Below the pieces are notes generated by a model. The model did no database searches, was not told where the DNA came from, and was given only the letters and a program-made list of their open reading frames with translations. Shown here piece by piece: positions 18,983 to 30,488 of a DNA stretch of 64,000 nt. The stretch is from NCBI RefSeq assembly GCF_000599985.1, contig NZ_CP007445.1:1116001-1180000 (forward strand), in the 5' to 3' direction. Numbering within the stretch: position 1 is the first letter of the stretch; each line of letters opens with the position of its first letter. The translations under genes were made by a program, and so were the position numbers. Source of the stretch: Gilliamella apicola. GTDB taxonomy: Bacteria > Pseudomonadota > Gammaproteobacteria > Enterobacterales > Orbaceae.

Positions 18983-19158
18983 ATGAATAGTCAAAAAAAT
19001 TTATCAACCATTATGCTATTTTAGCTTATAGGGTTTCAGTTTGACAATCAATATTGTCTTATTGGTGTGTGATAGTTGTTATTACTATAGCCATAGTATT
19101 TCTGGTTTCAAAATTAATTAATCTAATGCAGCTGAAATCATTAAATATTATTAAGTAA
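18983..19158 (+). pseudogene. Remnant of a small membrane protein
   Basis: A ribosome site (AAGGAA at 18965-18970) precedes ATG 18983 and a start MNSQKNLSTIMLF, which hits TAG. After a frame change a coherent hydrophobic stretch (LSYWCVIVVITIAIVFLVS) runs to TAA at 19156-19158. Together they look like a decayed protein of about 60 residues. The family is not recognised. The rest of the 335-base gap 18867-19200 is AT-rich and shows nothing else apart from a short repeat of the regulator gene start at 19126-19147. Confidence 0.35.
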
Positions 19159-19200
19159 GGTAATATCGTTGTTTATTCATTTTTATAAGAAATAAATAGT

Positions 19201-21501
19201 ATGTTATATATTTTAGCGATTATATTTTTTGTTGTTTACTTGCCATCTTTGGTAAAGGAGATTATCCCGAAACCAAAAATACTGAATGATCTGTATAAAG
19301 AAAAGCCACCCGAAGGTGATGTCGTTATCCGTGAAAATGCCATCCGACAGTTAACGGAAGAAGAAGTTATTTTGCTTAAGCCTTATCTTGATAATGAAGA
19401 TCTTATTTCTCATCCTTATCAATGGGAAAGTTCATTAATCAGTTTGGATGTCATGAGAATCACGGGTTATATTGAAAAAGATTATCCCAGTGTAAGTCAT
19501 TATGATTACTATTACAAGATGGGGAATCTACGGATATTCTTTCCTTACCGTATGGCAGGTCGTATTAAAGGGTTTAATAAAGGTTTCCATGATGAAGATC
19601 CTAGAATTAAGTCAGACTATATTAATACTGCAGAAGTTGTTTTGACTAAAAGCTATGCAATTGTTGTTAAAATAAATCATTATGGGTTATTGGAAGCTGG
19701 TCTAAATCTATATGATCGTAAAGAGAGGCAAATTGGAGATTTTTGGCAGACAGGAAAATTAAAACCTATTCCTTTAAGTAGCGCTGAAAGCGCAAATGAA
19801 ACCTTTACCCAACTAATAACAGAAGAATCAGAAAAAGTACCCACTTTTGAAATTCTTAACAAAAGAGAAAATAATCAATTTGAAACCGCAATTGAAGACC
19901 GGAGCAACTCTGGTATATTAATGATTGCATCGTATGTCTTAGGTGTGATGGGGTTGCTTTTTTTCGAACATTTTCAATCGCTGGTATTGGTTGTTTGTTC
20001 AATCATATGTTTTATATTATCTATAATAGCGTCTGTTATAAAACGAGAAATACATACCGAACATGTCAATCATATAAAAGCCCAAATTAAATGTAACTGG
20101 CCTAGCTATCAGAAATTGCGTATTGATACTAAGTTTGATGTTTATTATCCCGAATACTGGAAACCGTTTCTTCCAAAAAAAAGTGACATACCGATTGATA
20201 TGCAGATCGGGATTTACTCTCGACAATTGCTCAGCTGTGGTGACTATTTATCAATAAGCGAAGAAGTGAAAAATTATGGTGCACCAAAATTTATCTACCA
20301 TAATGTCTTATTGGCTATTACGGGGTTAATACTTACCGTGTTAATGTTCTTTTTTACCAATGCCATTGAAAAATTTGATTTTACTTATCGTCAATTAACT
20401 GCACCTGTCACTACTTGGCAGATTGATGATGAAAAAAACTTAAAGAATTTGTCCATTCAATCTATGGATCGGATTAATCTCGATTTATCGAGTGTCTGGT
20501 GTGATATTAACAATATGCCAAGCAAAAAAGATGATTACCTTCAATGTAATAAAATATTTTTTAATATCAATCCAATAGACAGTTCTAAGCTTAATCTTTT
20601 TCCTTTATTACCTCAATCTATACAAGAAATTTATCATAGCAATATCTTCAAAATGAAAAAGGATTTAGAGGTTTTTGTGATGACTAGGTTAAAGAAAAAG
20701 ATTTTAGATGCTCGTATAGATAATAAACCAATATTTAAAGATTATCCAAAATTAAACCAAGATTTTAAAAACGAAAAACTGTTTCAATTGATAAAAATAT
20801 ATGATATCGATAAGGCTATTCTAACCTTTGATGACAGTTGTAATCATCTAAACCTTGAACCCTGTGACAGAATTAAAAACTGGCTAGCCATTTTACTGCC
20901 AGAGGATAGCAGTATTGGTTCATATAATTGGCCTGCTGTGGTGGATTATGCAAAATCGCATCATGATATTCAAAAAATCGAAAAATTAACCTCGGCTGAA
21001 AATATTGAACGATTAGTTGCTCAATATCGAAAAAATGTTCTTGAGCAATTTATCTTTGATGCAAAAGAAAAAATAGTGATGCTACAAAATGATGAAAACA
21101 ATCTAAGCATACAATTTACCAATTCAATCCAACTTTATGATAAAAATTATAAAAATATATATGATAATGAAATGCTCAAAGAACAACTCGATTACTATAA
21201 TGGTATTTTATTAGGAAATAATGCTAATTTAAAAATTAGCGGTATAGTAACCAATGTAAGTTATCATAATGGTGCAGTTTCAAAATTAACAATTTCAACA
21301 GATCCTAATTATAATTTTGATAAAAACCAGTTATTCTCATTTTCGTCGCCTATTTTGATCAACAATTTTGTATTTCTATTAGTTATTTTAATTACTTTAA
21401 TAAATAGTATTTTGATTATCTGGAAAAAAATAGCCAATCAACAGCGACTTCAAATAATTATGTATAACTATAAAAATAAAATAGTTAAATTTACTGATTA
21501 A
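19201..21501 (+). CDS. igaA: IgaA-family inner-membrane regulator (Rcs phosphorelay brake)
   Basis: 766 residues (E. coli IgaA/YrfF about 710). Membrane segments: N-terminal helix 1-14, a pair at 235-275, one at 362-385, and a C-terminal one near 720-740, the known IgaA topology. Landmarks: NAIRQLTEEEV near residue 40, YYPEYWKPFLPKK followed by GDYLSISEEVKNYG near residue 345. The periplasmic region keeps four cysteines in two pairs (WCDIN...LQCNK and SCNHLNLEPCDR), as in IgaA C404/C425/C498/C504. Sequence identity is low, but order and cysteines are diagnostic. IgaA holds RcsD inactive. Monocistronic here, not next to a yrfG homologue. Confidence 0.85.
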   Translation: MLYILAIIFFVVYLPSLVKEIIPKPKILNDLYKEKPPEGDVVIRENAIRQLTEEEVILLKPYLDNEDLISHPYQWESSLISLDVMRITGYIEKDYPSVSHYDYYYKMGNLRIFFPYRMAGRIKGFNKGFHDEDPRIKSDYINTAEVVLTKSYAIVVKINHYGLLEAGLNLYDRKERQIGDFWQTGKLKPIPLSSAESANETFTQLITEESEKVPTFEILNKRENNQFETAIEDRSNSGILMIASYVLGVMGLLFFEHFQSLVLVVCSIICFILSIIASVIKREIHTEHVNHIKAQIKCNWPSYQKLRIDTKFDVYYPEYWKPFLPKKSDIPIDMQIGIYSRQLLSCGDYLSISEEVKNYGAPKFIYHNVLLAITGLILTVLMFFFTNAIEKFDFTYRQLTAPVTTWQIDDEKNLKNLSIQSMDRINLDLSSVWCDINNMPSKKDDYLQCNKIFFNINPIDSSKLNLFPLLPQSIQEIYHSNIFKMKKDLEVFVMTRLKKKILDARIDNKPIFKDYPKLNQDFKNEKLFQLIKIYDIDKAILTFDDSCNHLNLEPCDRIKNWLAILLPEDSSIGSYNWPAVVDYAKSHHDIQKIEKLTSAENIERLVAQYRKNVLEQFIFDAKEKIVMLQNDENNLSIQFTNSIQLYDKNYKNIYDNEMLKEQLDYYNGILLGNNANLKISGIVTNVSYHNGAVSKLTISTDPNYNFDKNQLFSFSSPILINNFVFLLVILITLINSILIIWKKIANQQRLQIIMYNYKNKIVKFTD

Positions 21502-21594
21502 TTATTTGAATTGAATTTAGACGGATTAACTGAATAATCAATATTATTTAATTGAGCGAAGTGAGTAACTTATTTGCTATGCTTAATTATTCAA

Positions 21595-21623
21595 TTGTGA
21601 GCTAAGGCAGATTCTGTTATACT
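21595..21623 (+). promoter_or_regulatory. Sigma-70 promoter of pyrG
   Basis: TTGTGA, 17 bases, TATACT, with a TG one base before the -10. Predicted start near 21630, about 88 bases ahead of pyrG, next to a short C run. Confidence 0.65.
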
Positions 21624-21696
21624 AATTTCCCGTCTGATTCATCATATATTGCAGTGATTTTTATAGTTTAAAATCGATGCAATATTATTCAATTAA

Positions 21697-23355
<1,659 letters not shown>

Positions 23356-23376
23356 TTTTTGGATTAACATTAGTAA

Positions 23377-24705
<1,329 letters not shown>

Positions 24706-24740
24706 TTATTGTTATTAAACTGATTATTTACTTTAATAGA

Positions 24741-24770
24741 AAAACGGTGACCAGTTCACCGTTTTTTATT
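24741..24770 (+). terminator. eno terminator
   Basis: 10-bp stem AAAACGGTGA / TCACCGTTTT, loop CCAGT, followed by more T. Ends the pyrG-eno transcript 36 bases after the stop. Confidence 0.92.
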
Positions 24771-24937
24771 TTCACATAATTCAGTCTTTTATTCGGAACA
24801 GTTGCGCCAACTCAGATTGTGTTGTAACCTTATTGATCGATTTTTATGGCTTTTTACTAATATTTCATTATTATTTATTAGTTTAGTCATCATATAACTA
24901 TTTAATAAAATAACTTATTGATTTAATTTTTTTGCTT

Positions 24938-25882
24938 ATGAATAATATTACGAATATGTCTCAGCCAAAAAGTAAATGGCAACTGTTTAACTGGCTTTGT
25001 ACCGGTAAACTTCCGCTCAATGAACTGTGGCTAAAATCGACTTATCGTTTCAAATTTTTTTTTCGAACCTTATTTTTAAGTCCGATAACATTTAAATTAT
25101 TGGATAAATTGAGATTATATCCATTACTGGGCTATTATTTATCATGCCAAACCAATTTACCATGTAAATTACAACGACCTTATTTAGCCTCTTGTTTAAG
25201 TCAACAAGAACGTTTTGAGGCATTAGCCTACCATTATGACTTTTTAGCTAAACATCCTGACAGTATGACTAAAGCTTTTTATAATCCGAATATTGCTTTT
25301 GTATTGGCTGATGTTAAGGTAAAAAATGATGCTAATATCAAAATCGCTATTCAAGCACGCAATAAGTTTGCTCGTGAAGGCGAAATCAGTCTATATTTTT
25401 ATGATAACGATGGCATTGATCTGGCTACGGTAACTTTTACAATAATGCAATATCAACAAAAAACAACACTTTTTATTGCTGGACTACAAGGTACAGGTCA
25501 TCGTGAGGCTCGCATTCGAGTGCAACAAGCAACAAAACAGTGTTATGGACTGTTTCCTAAACGTGTTGCGCTAGAGGCGGCCTTAGTTATTGCGCGCTAT
25601 TTTAATTTAGAACAAATAGTGGCGGTGGGTAATAAAACGCATATTTACAATAATTGGCGTTACAATACCCGACAAGAACGTATTTTATCGGATTATGATG
25701 ATTTCTGGTTAACCATTGATGGCAAACAAGACAGCAATGGTTTATTTATATTACCTAATCAAATCTATCGAAAATCACTGGATGAAATCGCTAGTAAAAA
25801 ACGATCAGAATATCGTAATCGTTATGCTTTATTGGATCAACTCGAAAATAGTATTACTGAGAATTTGGCTTTATTAAAATAA
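24938..25882 (+). CDS. ybjX: VirK/YbjX family protein (DUF535)
   Basis: 314 residues, soluble and basic, with the DUF535 pattern: YHYDFLAKHPDS near residue 85, GLQGTGHREARIRVQQATKQ near residue 185, and KTHIYNNWRYN near residue 230. VirK and YbjX are linked to virulence and to resistance against antimicrobial peptides in enteric bacteria; the molecular function is unknown. In E. coli ybjX lies near ybjE/lysO, which is also the next gene here, so the neighbourhood is conserved. The ATG at 24938 is chosen over an in-frame TTG six bases earlier. Confidence 0.85.
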   Translation: MNNITNMSQPKSKWQLFNWLCTGKLPLNELWLKSTYRFKFFFRTLFLSPITFKLLDKLRLYPLLGYYLSCQTNLPCKLQRPYLASCLSQQERFEALAYHYDFLAKHPDSMTKAFYNPNIAFVLADVKVKNDANIKIAIQARNKFAREGEISLYFYDNDGIDLATVTFTIMQYQQKTTLFIAGLQGTGHREARIRVQQATKQCYGLFPKRVALEAALVIARYFNLEQIVAVGNKTHIYNNWRYNTRQERILSDYDDFWLTIDGKQDSNGLFILPNQIYRKSLDEIASKKRSEYRNRYALLDQLENSITENLALLK

Positions 25883-25934
25883 TAAACTAGCTTTATTGTT
25901 AATCACAATATCGCTATATTAAAATAGACAAAAT

Positions 25935-25965
25935 TGTCGCTTGGATAGGTTGTCTACAAGCGACA
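25935..25965. terminator. Hairpin between ybjX and lysO
   Basis: 9-bp perfect stem TGTCGCTTG / CAAGCGACA with a 13-base loop, 53 bases after the ybjX stop. No T run follows. A second set of inverted repeats (AAATCGAC at 25970 with GTCGATTT at 26017, enclosing GCATA-AC-TATGC) lies between it and lysO. Confidence 0.4.
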
Positions 25966-26081
25966 TATAAAATCGACTTATTCTGCATAACTATGCTTGT
26001 CTACTTAACTCAATTGTCGATTTATCGAGAGCTTCATATAAGTAAGATAATAATTAAAACTAAATAGTCAGGGAATAAAAA

Positions 26082-26993
26082 ATGTATTTTGGTCTTCTTA
26101 TTGCATTTGTGCCATTGTGTTTGGGATATTTAATTACTTTTAAAAACCAACAATGGATAACCAAAATTAACAAAACCCTTAGCTGGATGGTTTATTTTAT
26201 TCTGTTTCTAATGGGATCCGAATTAGCGCACCTTGATAATCTCCAAGATAATTTACAGACTATCCTATTTTATGCGGGCGTCTTATTTATATGTACTTTT
26301 GGTGGTAATTTTATCTTTTTAATGTTATTTGATATTTTCCTACCTTGGCAAACCACTCATACTAAACATGATATTGGCTCACGCTTTAAAATGATTTTAG
26401 AATCATTACGGGTTTGTATCGCTTTGATTCTAGGTTTTATTGCTGGCCTAATTCCTCTCTTTATCTGGCATTACAATGAAGATATTACTAAAATTGTTTT
26501 GTTTTTTTTACTTTTATTGGTAGGAATTCAGTTACGGAGTAATAATATCTCATTAAAGCAAATCTTACTTAGTAAAGTCGGTATTGCTACCACAATAATT
26601 GTAATAATAAGTACTTTTTTAGGTGGTATTATTGCTGCATTGATATTCAATCAACCAATTCGTGTTGGATTAGCCATGTCATCTGGGTTTGGCTGGTATT
26701 CACTTTCTGGACTCTTAATGACAGACGCGCATGGTGCAATTATTGGTAGTGCCACCTTTTTAAACGACATTTTGCGCGAATTATGTGCCATCATTTTAAT
26801 TCCGAGTTTAATAAAACGTTATAAACTTACTGCACTTGGTTTGTGTGGTGCCACCTCTATGGATTTTACCTTACCAATGCTACAAAAAGGCGCAGGGATA
26901 ATGATAGTTCCCTCTGCAATTGTGCAAGGATTTTTATTAACCTTAATTATGCCAATATTTATGACGTTATTTAATTATGGCTATTTCTTTTAG
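26082..26993 (+). CDS. lysO: Lysine exporter LysO
   Basis: 303 residues, about eight membrane segments, matching YbjE/LysO (299 residues). Landmarks: LFLMGSELAHLDNLQ near residue 45, acidic DITKIVLFFLLLLVGIQLRSN near residue 135, SSGFGWYSLSGLLM near residue 205 and GATSMDFTLPMLQKGAG near residue 262. It exports L-lysine and toxic lysine analogues across the inner membrane. AGGGA precedes the ATG. In E. coli lysO is activated by ArgP; no site can be assigned here. Confidence 0.92.
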   Translation: MYFGLLIAFVPLCLGYLITFKNQQWITKINKTLSWMVYFILFLMGSELAHLDNLQDNLQTILFYAGVLFICTFGGNFIFLMLFDIFLPWQTTHTKHDIGSRFKMILESLRVCIALILGFIAGLIPLFIWHYNEDITKIVLFFLLLLVGIQLRSNNISLKQILLSKVGIATTIIVIISTFLGGIIAALIFNQPIRVGLAMSSGFGWYSLSGLLMTDAHGAIIGSATFLNDILRELCAIILIPSLIKRYKLTALGLCGATSMDFTLPMLQKGAGIMIVPSAIVQGFLLTLIMPIFMTLFNYGYFF

Positions 26994-27262
26994 TAGCGAG
27001 TAACAAATTATTATTAAAATTTGATTTAATTCTTTACTTTCGTTTTAAGCTTTAAATTATGATCATGCCATTTTATGACTGATTTTTCAGCTCTTAGTAC
27101 CTGTTATTAAGAAATTTAAGTTATTTATCTTATCTTAAAATTAACAATTACGAATCATGTCTTTATCCAACCATAAATTCTTATAATTTTAATAGTTAGA
27201 TCTTAGTCACAAATTTATTAAAAAATTCTCTCTATTTTTAACTTTATATAATTAAATAAAAG

Positions 27263-27640
27263 ATTGGTGATTATTATGAAGAAAAGTCTTTAGGTGTGTT
27301 AGCCGAAACCATTATTAGGTAGATGAAAATTTGCTCATTTGATATAAATAACTGCATGCAACGCAAGTGATTATAACTTATGAACCTATATGGACTATAG
27401 GTAAAAATGGTATTGTAGCGATGCCAGAATAAGAACTATATATTTATCAATAACTGCAATTAGCTTGGTAAAACTCTATGGTCAACAGAGATCGCCAAAC
27501 CAATGATACTGTTATATAGAGGCAGTGTAAATTTTCGTAATTCAATTTCGTTAATTGCTCAGCAGATATTGTTGGTTTATTTATTGGCGTAGTGAATAGC
27601 AAGCGACGGGTTTTTGTAATATATTATTCGTGATTAATCA
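27263..27640 (+). pseudogene. Decayed triose-phosphate-isomerase-like gene
   Basis: Fragments of a TIM-barrel isomerase can be read in changing frames: IGDYYEEKSLGVLAETIIR, then MKICSFDINN, then ITYEPIWTIGKNGIVAMPE (the conserved YEPxWxIG loop), then ILLYRGSVNFRNSISLI (the LYGGSV phosphate loop) and finally DIVGLFIGVV. Several stops and at least two frameshifts separate them, and the N-terminal half is gone. The intact SorC-type regulator starts 34 bases on, so this may be a TIM-like sugar-phosphate isomerase of a lost polyol pathway rather than housekeeping tpiA. The stretch 27001-27262 before it shows nothing recognisable. Confidence 0.75.
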
Positions 27641-27673
27641 GCAAAATTAATGTTATGACAAAAGGCTAAAATA

Positions 27674-28648
27674 ATGGATATATTTGAAGATAAGCAAGAA
27701 ACAGAGTTACTTACCGAAATTGCTGTTGCTTACTATGAGTATGAACAGACTCAAGAAGAGATTGCTAAGCGATTTGGTATTTCCCGTATTAAAGTCGGTC
27801 GGTTACTCAAAAAAGCGAGATTGGAAGGAATTGTAGAAATCAATGTTAAATATCATCCAATATTTAGTTCAAAAATAGAACAGCAATTTATTAATAGTTT
27901 TGGTATAAAACGTGCTTTAATCGCTTTAGATCATCAAGATGAGGGTGAACAACGTAGACAAGTAGCCGCACTTGTGACTAACTATTTATCAAGTGTTTTA
28001 AAAAAAGGTGTAACGGTGGCTGTTGGACAGGGCCGTAATGTTGCCGCTATTGCTAGTCATGTAGGCGTATTTCCTGAAAAACAGTGTAAATTTATTTGCG
28101 GAATTGGTGGTACTCAAAGGGTTGGTGAAATTATTGATGCTGACCATATTAGTCGAAGTTTAGCTCGAAAATTTAATGCGACCAGCGAAACACTATATGC
28201 ACCAGCCTATGTAGAAAATCGTGAACTAAAAGAAGCTTTTATGCAAAATAGGGTCATCAAAGACACATTAGAACGAGCAGCCAAAGCAGATATTGCATTA
28301 GTCGGTATTGGTGATATGAACGAAAATAGTTACATGGTGCAACTGGGTTGGTTTACTCCACAAGAAATAACTCATGCAACTTTGAAACAAGGTGTGGTTG
28401 GTGATATTGCAGGTTATGGTTTTTTTAATATTAATGGAGATCACGTTGATACTGCCATGAATAATCGTGTAATTGGTCTTAGTATAGACGAATTGCGTAA
28501 TATTCCATGTGTAATTGCTATTGCTTCAGAAAATACAAAAGCAACTGCGATTTTAGGCGCGCTTCGTTCAGGTGTTATTGACATCATTGCAACAAGTGCA
28601 TCAAATGCTCGAACGGTGCTCAATTTACAACAAAATAAGCTTAAATAA
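27674..28648 (+). CDS. SorC-family sugar-responsive transcriptional regulator
   Basis: 324 residues. N-terminal helix-turn-helix (EYEQTQEEIAKRFGISRIKVGRLLKKAR, residues 22-50) and a C-terminal effector domain like SorC/DeoR regulators: VAVGQGRNVAAIA near residue 118, IGGTQRVGE near 150, ALVGIGDM near 210, VVGDIAGYGFFNINGD near 240. Such proteins sense phosphorylated sugars or polyols and control adjacent catabolic genes; EryD of erythritol pathways belongs here. No intact catabolic operon lies next to it, only the dead isomerase gene, so it may be an orphan or act elsewhere. Confidence 0.88.
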   Translation: MDIFEDKQETELLTEIAVAYYEYEQTQEEIAKRFGISRIKVGRLLKKARLEGIVEINVKYHPIFSSKIEQQFINSFGIKRALIALDHQDEGEQRRQVAALVTNYLSSVLKKGVTVAVGQGRNVAAIASHVGVFPEKQCKFICGIGGTQRVGEIIDADHISRSLARKFNATSETLYAPAYVENRELKEAFMQNRVIKDTLERAAKADIALVGIGDMNENSYMVQLGWFTPQEITHATLKQGVVGDIAGYGFFNINGDHVDTAMNNRVIGLSIDELRNIPCVIAIASENTKATAILGALRSGVIDIIATSASNARTVLNLQQNKLK

Positions 28649-28652
28649 TAGG

Positions 28653-28694
28653 TTGTAAAAAAGTTTGAGGTTAACTATACGTTTTAGTATAAAA
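28653..28694 (+). repeat. Dispersed short repeat, copy A
   Basis: One of three copies in the window (others at 42457-42498 and 59242-59275). Core AAGTTTGAGGTTAA-CT-ATAC-GTTTTA-GTAT. It starts five bases after the stop of the SorC-type gene, in the same orientation. The ATAC/GTAT arms form a small hairpin. Confidence 0.7.
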
Positions 28695-28874
28695 ATAGCG
28701 TAGATATCCTGAACATTTAATGACAAATTGATGATTAAGACAATTAACATTATTTAAATTATTAACAAAGAAAAATAGTTAATAAATATTCATGTTGCAA
28801 ATAACAATTTTGTAAATTTTCTGTCTAAGTTAAGTAGAATAGATTGGCGTATTTATTTTTTATGGGAGTTGAAT

Positions 28875-28922
28875 AAAATACAGCTCTAATACATGGATAA
28901 ATGTACTAGAGCATTTTATTTT
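28875..28922. terminator. Bidirectional terminator between SorC regulator and pssA
   Basis: Long interrupted stem: AAAAT, GCTCTA and TACAT pair with ATGTA, TAGAGC and ATTTT, flanked by A-rich and T-rich sides. It can serve both convergent genes. The remaining sequence of 28695-28994 is AT-rich without other signals. Confidence 0.7.
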
Positions 28923-28994
28923 AATGCTAATATAATGATTTAAAGTCTAACTAGTATAAATCAATTATATCTAACTTGTTTATTCAATACACAC

Positions 28995-30350
28995 TTATAA
29001 TAAACGCTTAATTACTCTATCCACACGAATTCGGCTCAACCTTTTTATTAATTTATGTATACGCTTCGGATAAAATTGGCTCGCTTGAATCTGCTGGAAA
29101 TGTGTAATTAATGTAGTTTTTTTGCGTATTGTATCAAGCTCATGTGTGATTTGTACCTGTAATTCTTGTTTAGGGTCATGAACCAAAATCCCATTTTCAA
29201 GGTCCAAACGCCATGCTCTTGGATTAAGATTGTTTCCAGTAATCAACATCCATTCATTATCAATCCAAACCCCTTTTAAATGATAGGTCTGATTATTATC
29301 TTTCCATAATCTAATAATTAGCTGTTCTTTATCAACATAAGACTGCAAACGTTCAATAAAGTTCCTTAAATTGATTTCATATAAATAAGGTAATCCGCCG
29401 GAGATATTAAACGGCTTATCTTCAGGAATATAGAAGTCGTTTGCTTCTTTATCACCAATAATAATTTCAACTTGTTTGCCTTTTCTAAGTAAACGAATAA
29501 TGTCACGAACTAAAATATTCGGCAGATTAAAATAGGGCGTACATAAAATCACTTTTTGTTGTGTTGAATTAATTAAATGGTGAATGATCTTATTCAATGA
29601 ATTATTTCGACCCAAACCTGAAATCGGTGAAACCGATAACTCACTATTATCTGCATTATTGGCATAACGATAATTGGTTTCTGAAAGATGTTGACGTAAA
29701 ACTTTAACATCGCCTTTAATTTGCTTGCGTGATTTGTGTTCTGCAACATCCAAACGTTGCAAAGCATCAAAAGGCAAAAAGTTATTATCAATGTAATCAA
29801 TCATGCTTTGGGCAAGTAATTTATTGGTAATAAAATGATATCTATCATAACGATAATGATCGAGTTTATGTAGATAAACATTATTCAGACTGGCGCCACT
29901 ATATATGACCGTATCATCAATAATAAATCCTTTAAGATGTAAAACCCCAAGCACTTCACGGCGATTAATTGGAACACCATATACCGGAACATCAATACCA
30001 GGATGTTTTAATTTCATTTGATGATAAAAACGTGCATTGGTATGCGTTTTATCTTCTCCAATCCGACCGCGCTGTGCACGATGCCAATCTACAAAGATTT
30101 TAATATCTATGTTAGGATTGATTGTTTTTGTTTGATAAAGAGCATTAAGTATTTCTTGTCCAGCTTCGTCTTGTTCTAAATAGAGTGCTGCAATATAAAT
30201 TCGAAATTTAGCATTTTTGATTTTTTCAAGTAGAGCTTGTCTATATGCTTTAGGATCGTACAAAATATTATATTGATCTGCATTTTGCTGGATTTTTGCA
30301 AGTTCATTAAGATGCTTTTGATGATTATATTTAATAAAAGGTATTTTCAT
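28995..30350 (-). CDS. pssA: CDP-diacylglycerol--serine O-phosphatidyltransferase
   Basis: 451 residues, identical in length to E. coli PssA, a peripheral membrane enzyme of the phospholipase D superfamily that makes phosphatidylserine, the precursor of phosphatidylethanolamine. Two HKD-type motifs: HLKGFIIDDTVIYSGASLN near residue 133 and HLKGVWIDNEWMLITGNNLN near residue 355. Also VDWHRAQRGRIG and CTPYFNLP. The C-terminus is strongly basic (RLSRIRVDRVIKRLL), suited for acidic membrane binding. Monocistronic. Confidence 0.97.
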   Translation of the reverse strand: MKIPFIKYNHQKHLNELAKIQQNADQYNILYDPKAYRQALLEKIKNAKFRIYIAALYLEQDEAGQEILNALYQTKTINPNIDIKIFVDWHRAQRGRIGEDKTHTNARFYHQMKLKHPGIDVPVYGVPINRREVLGVLHLKGFIIDDTVIYSGASLNNVYLHKLDHYRYDRYHFITNKLLAQSMIDYIDNNFLPFDALQRLDVAEHKSRKQIKGDVKVLRQHLSETNYRYANNADNSELSVSPISGLGRNNSLNKIIHHLINSTQQKVILCTPYFNLPNILVRDIIRLLRKGKQVEIIIGDKEANDFYIPEDKPFNISGGLPYLYEINLRNFIERLQSYVDKEQLIIRLWKDNNQTYHLKGVWIDNEWMLITGNNLNPRAWRLDLENGILVHDPKQELQVQITHELDTIRKKTTLITHFQQIQASQFYPKRIHKLIKRLSRIRVDRVIKRLL

Positions 30351-30488
30351 AATTCATATATTATTTAACTAGTTCAAATTGTAGAATAACACACTTAAGC
30401 CAGAAAATAACACTCCTTATTTCATAGGCATGAGCCAATGTTGTTTATGTAATTTTTCTTATTCAACATAGTTAATAAACATTATTTT

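Noticed and set aside
25966..26081. Lysine riboswitch before lysO
   Set aside because: Inverted repeats are present but none of the conserved lysine-riboswitch core blocks.
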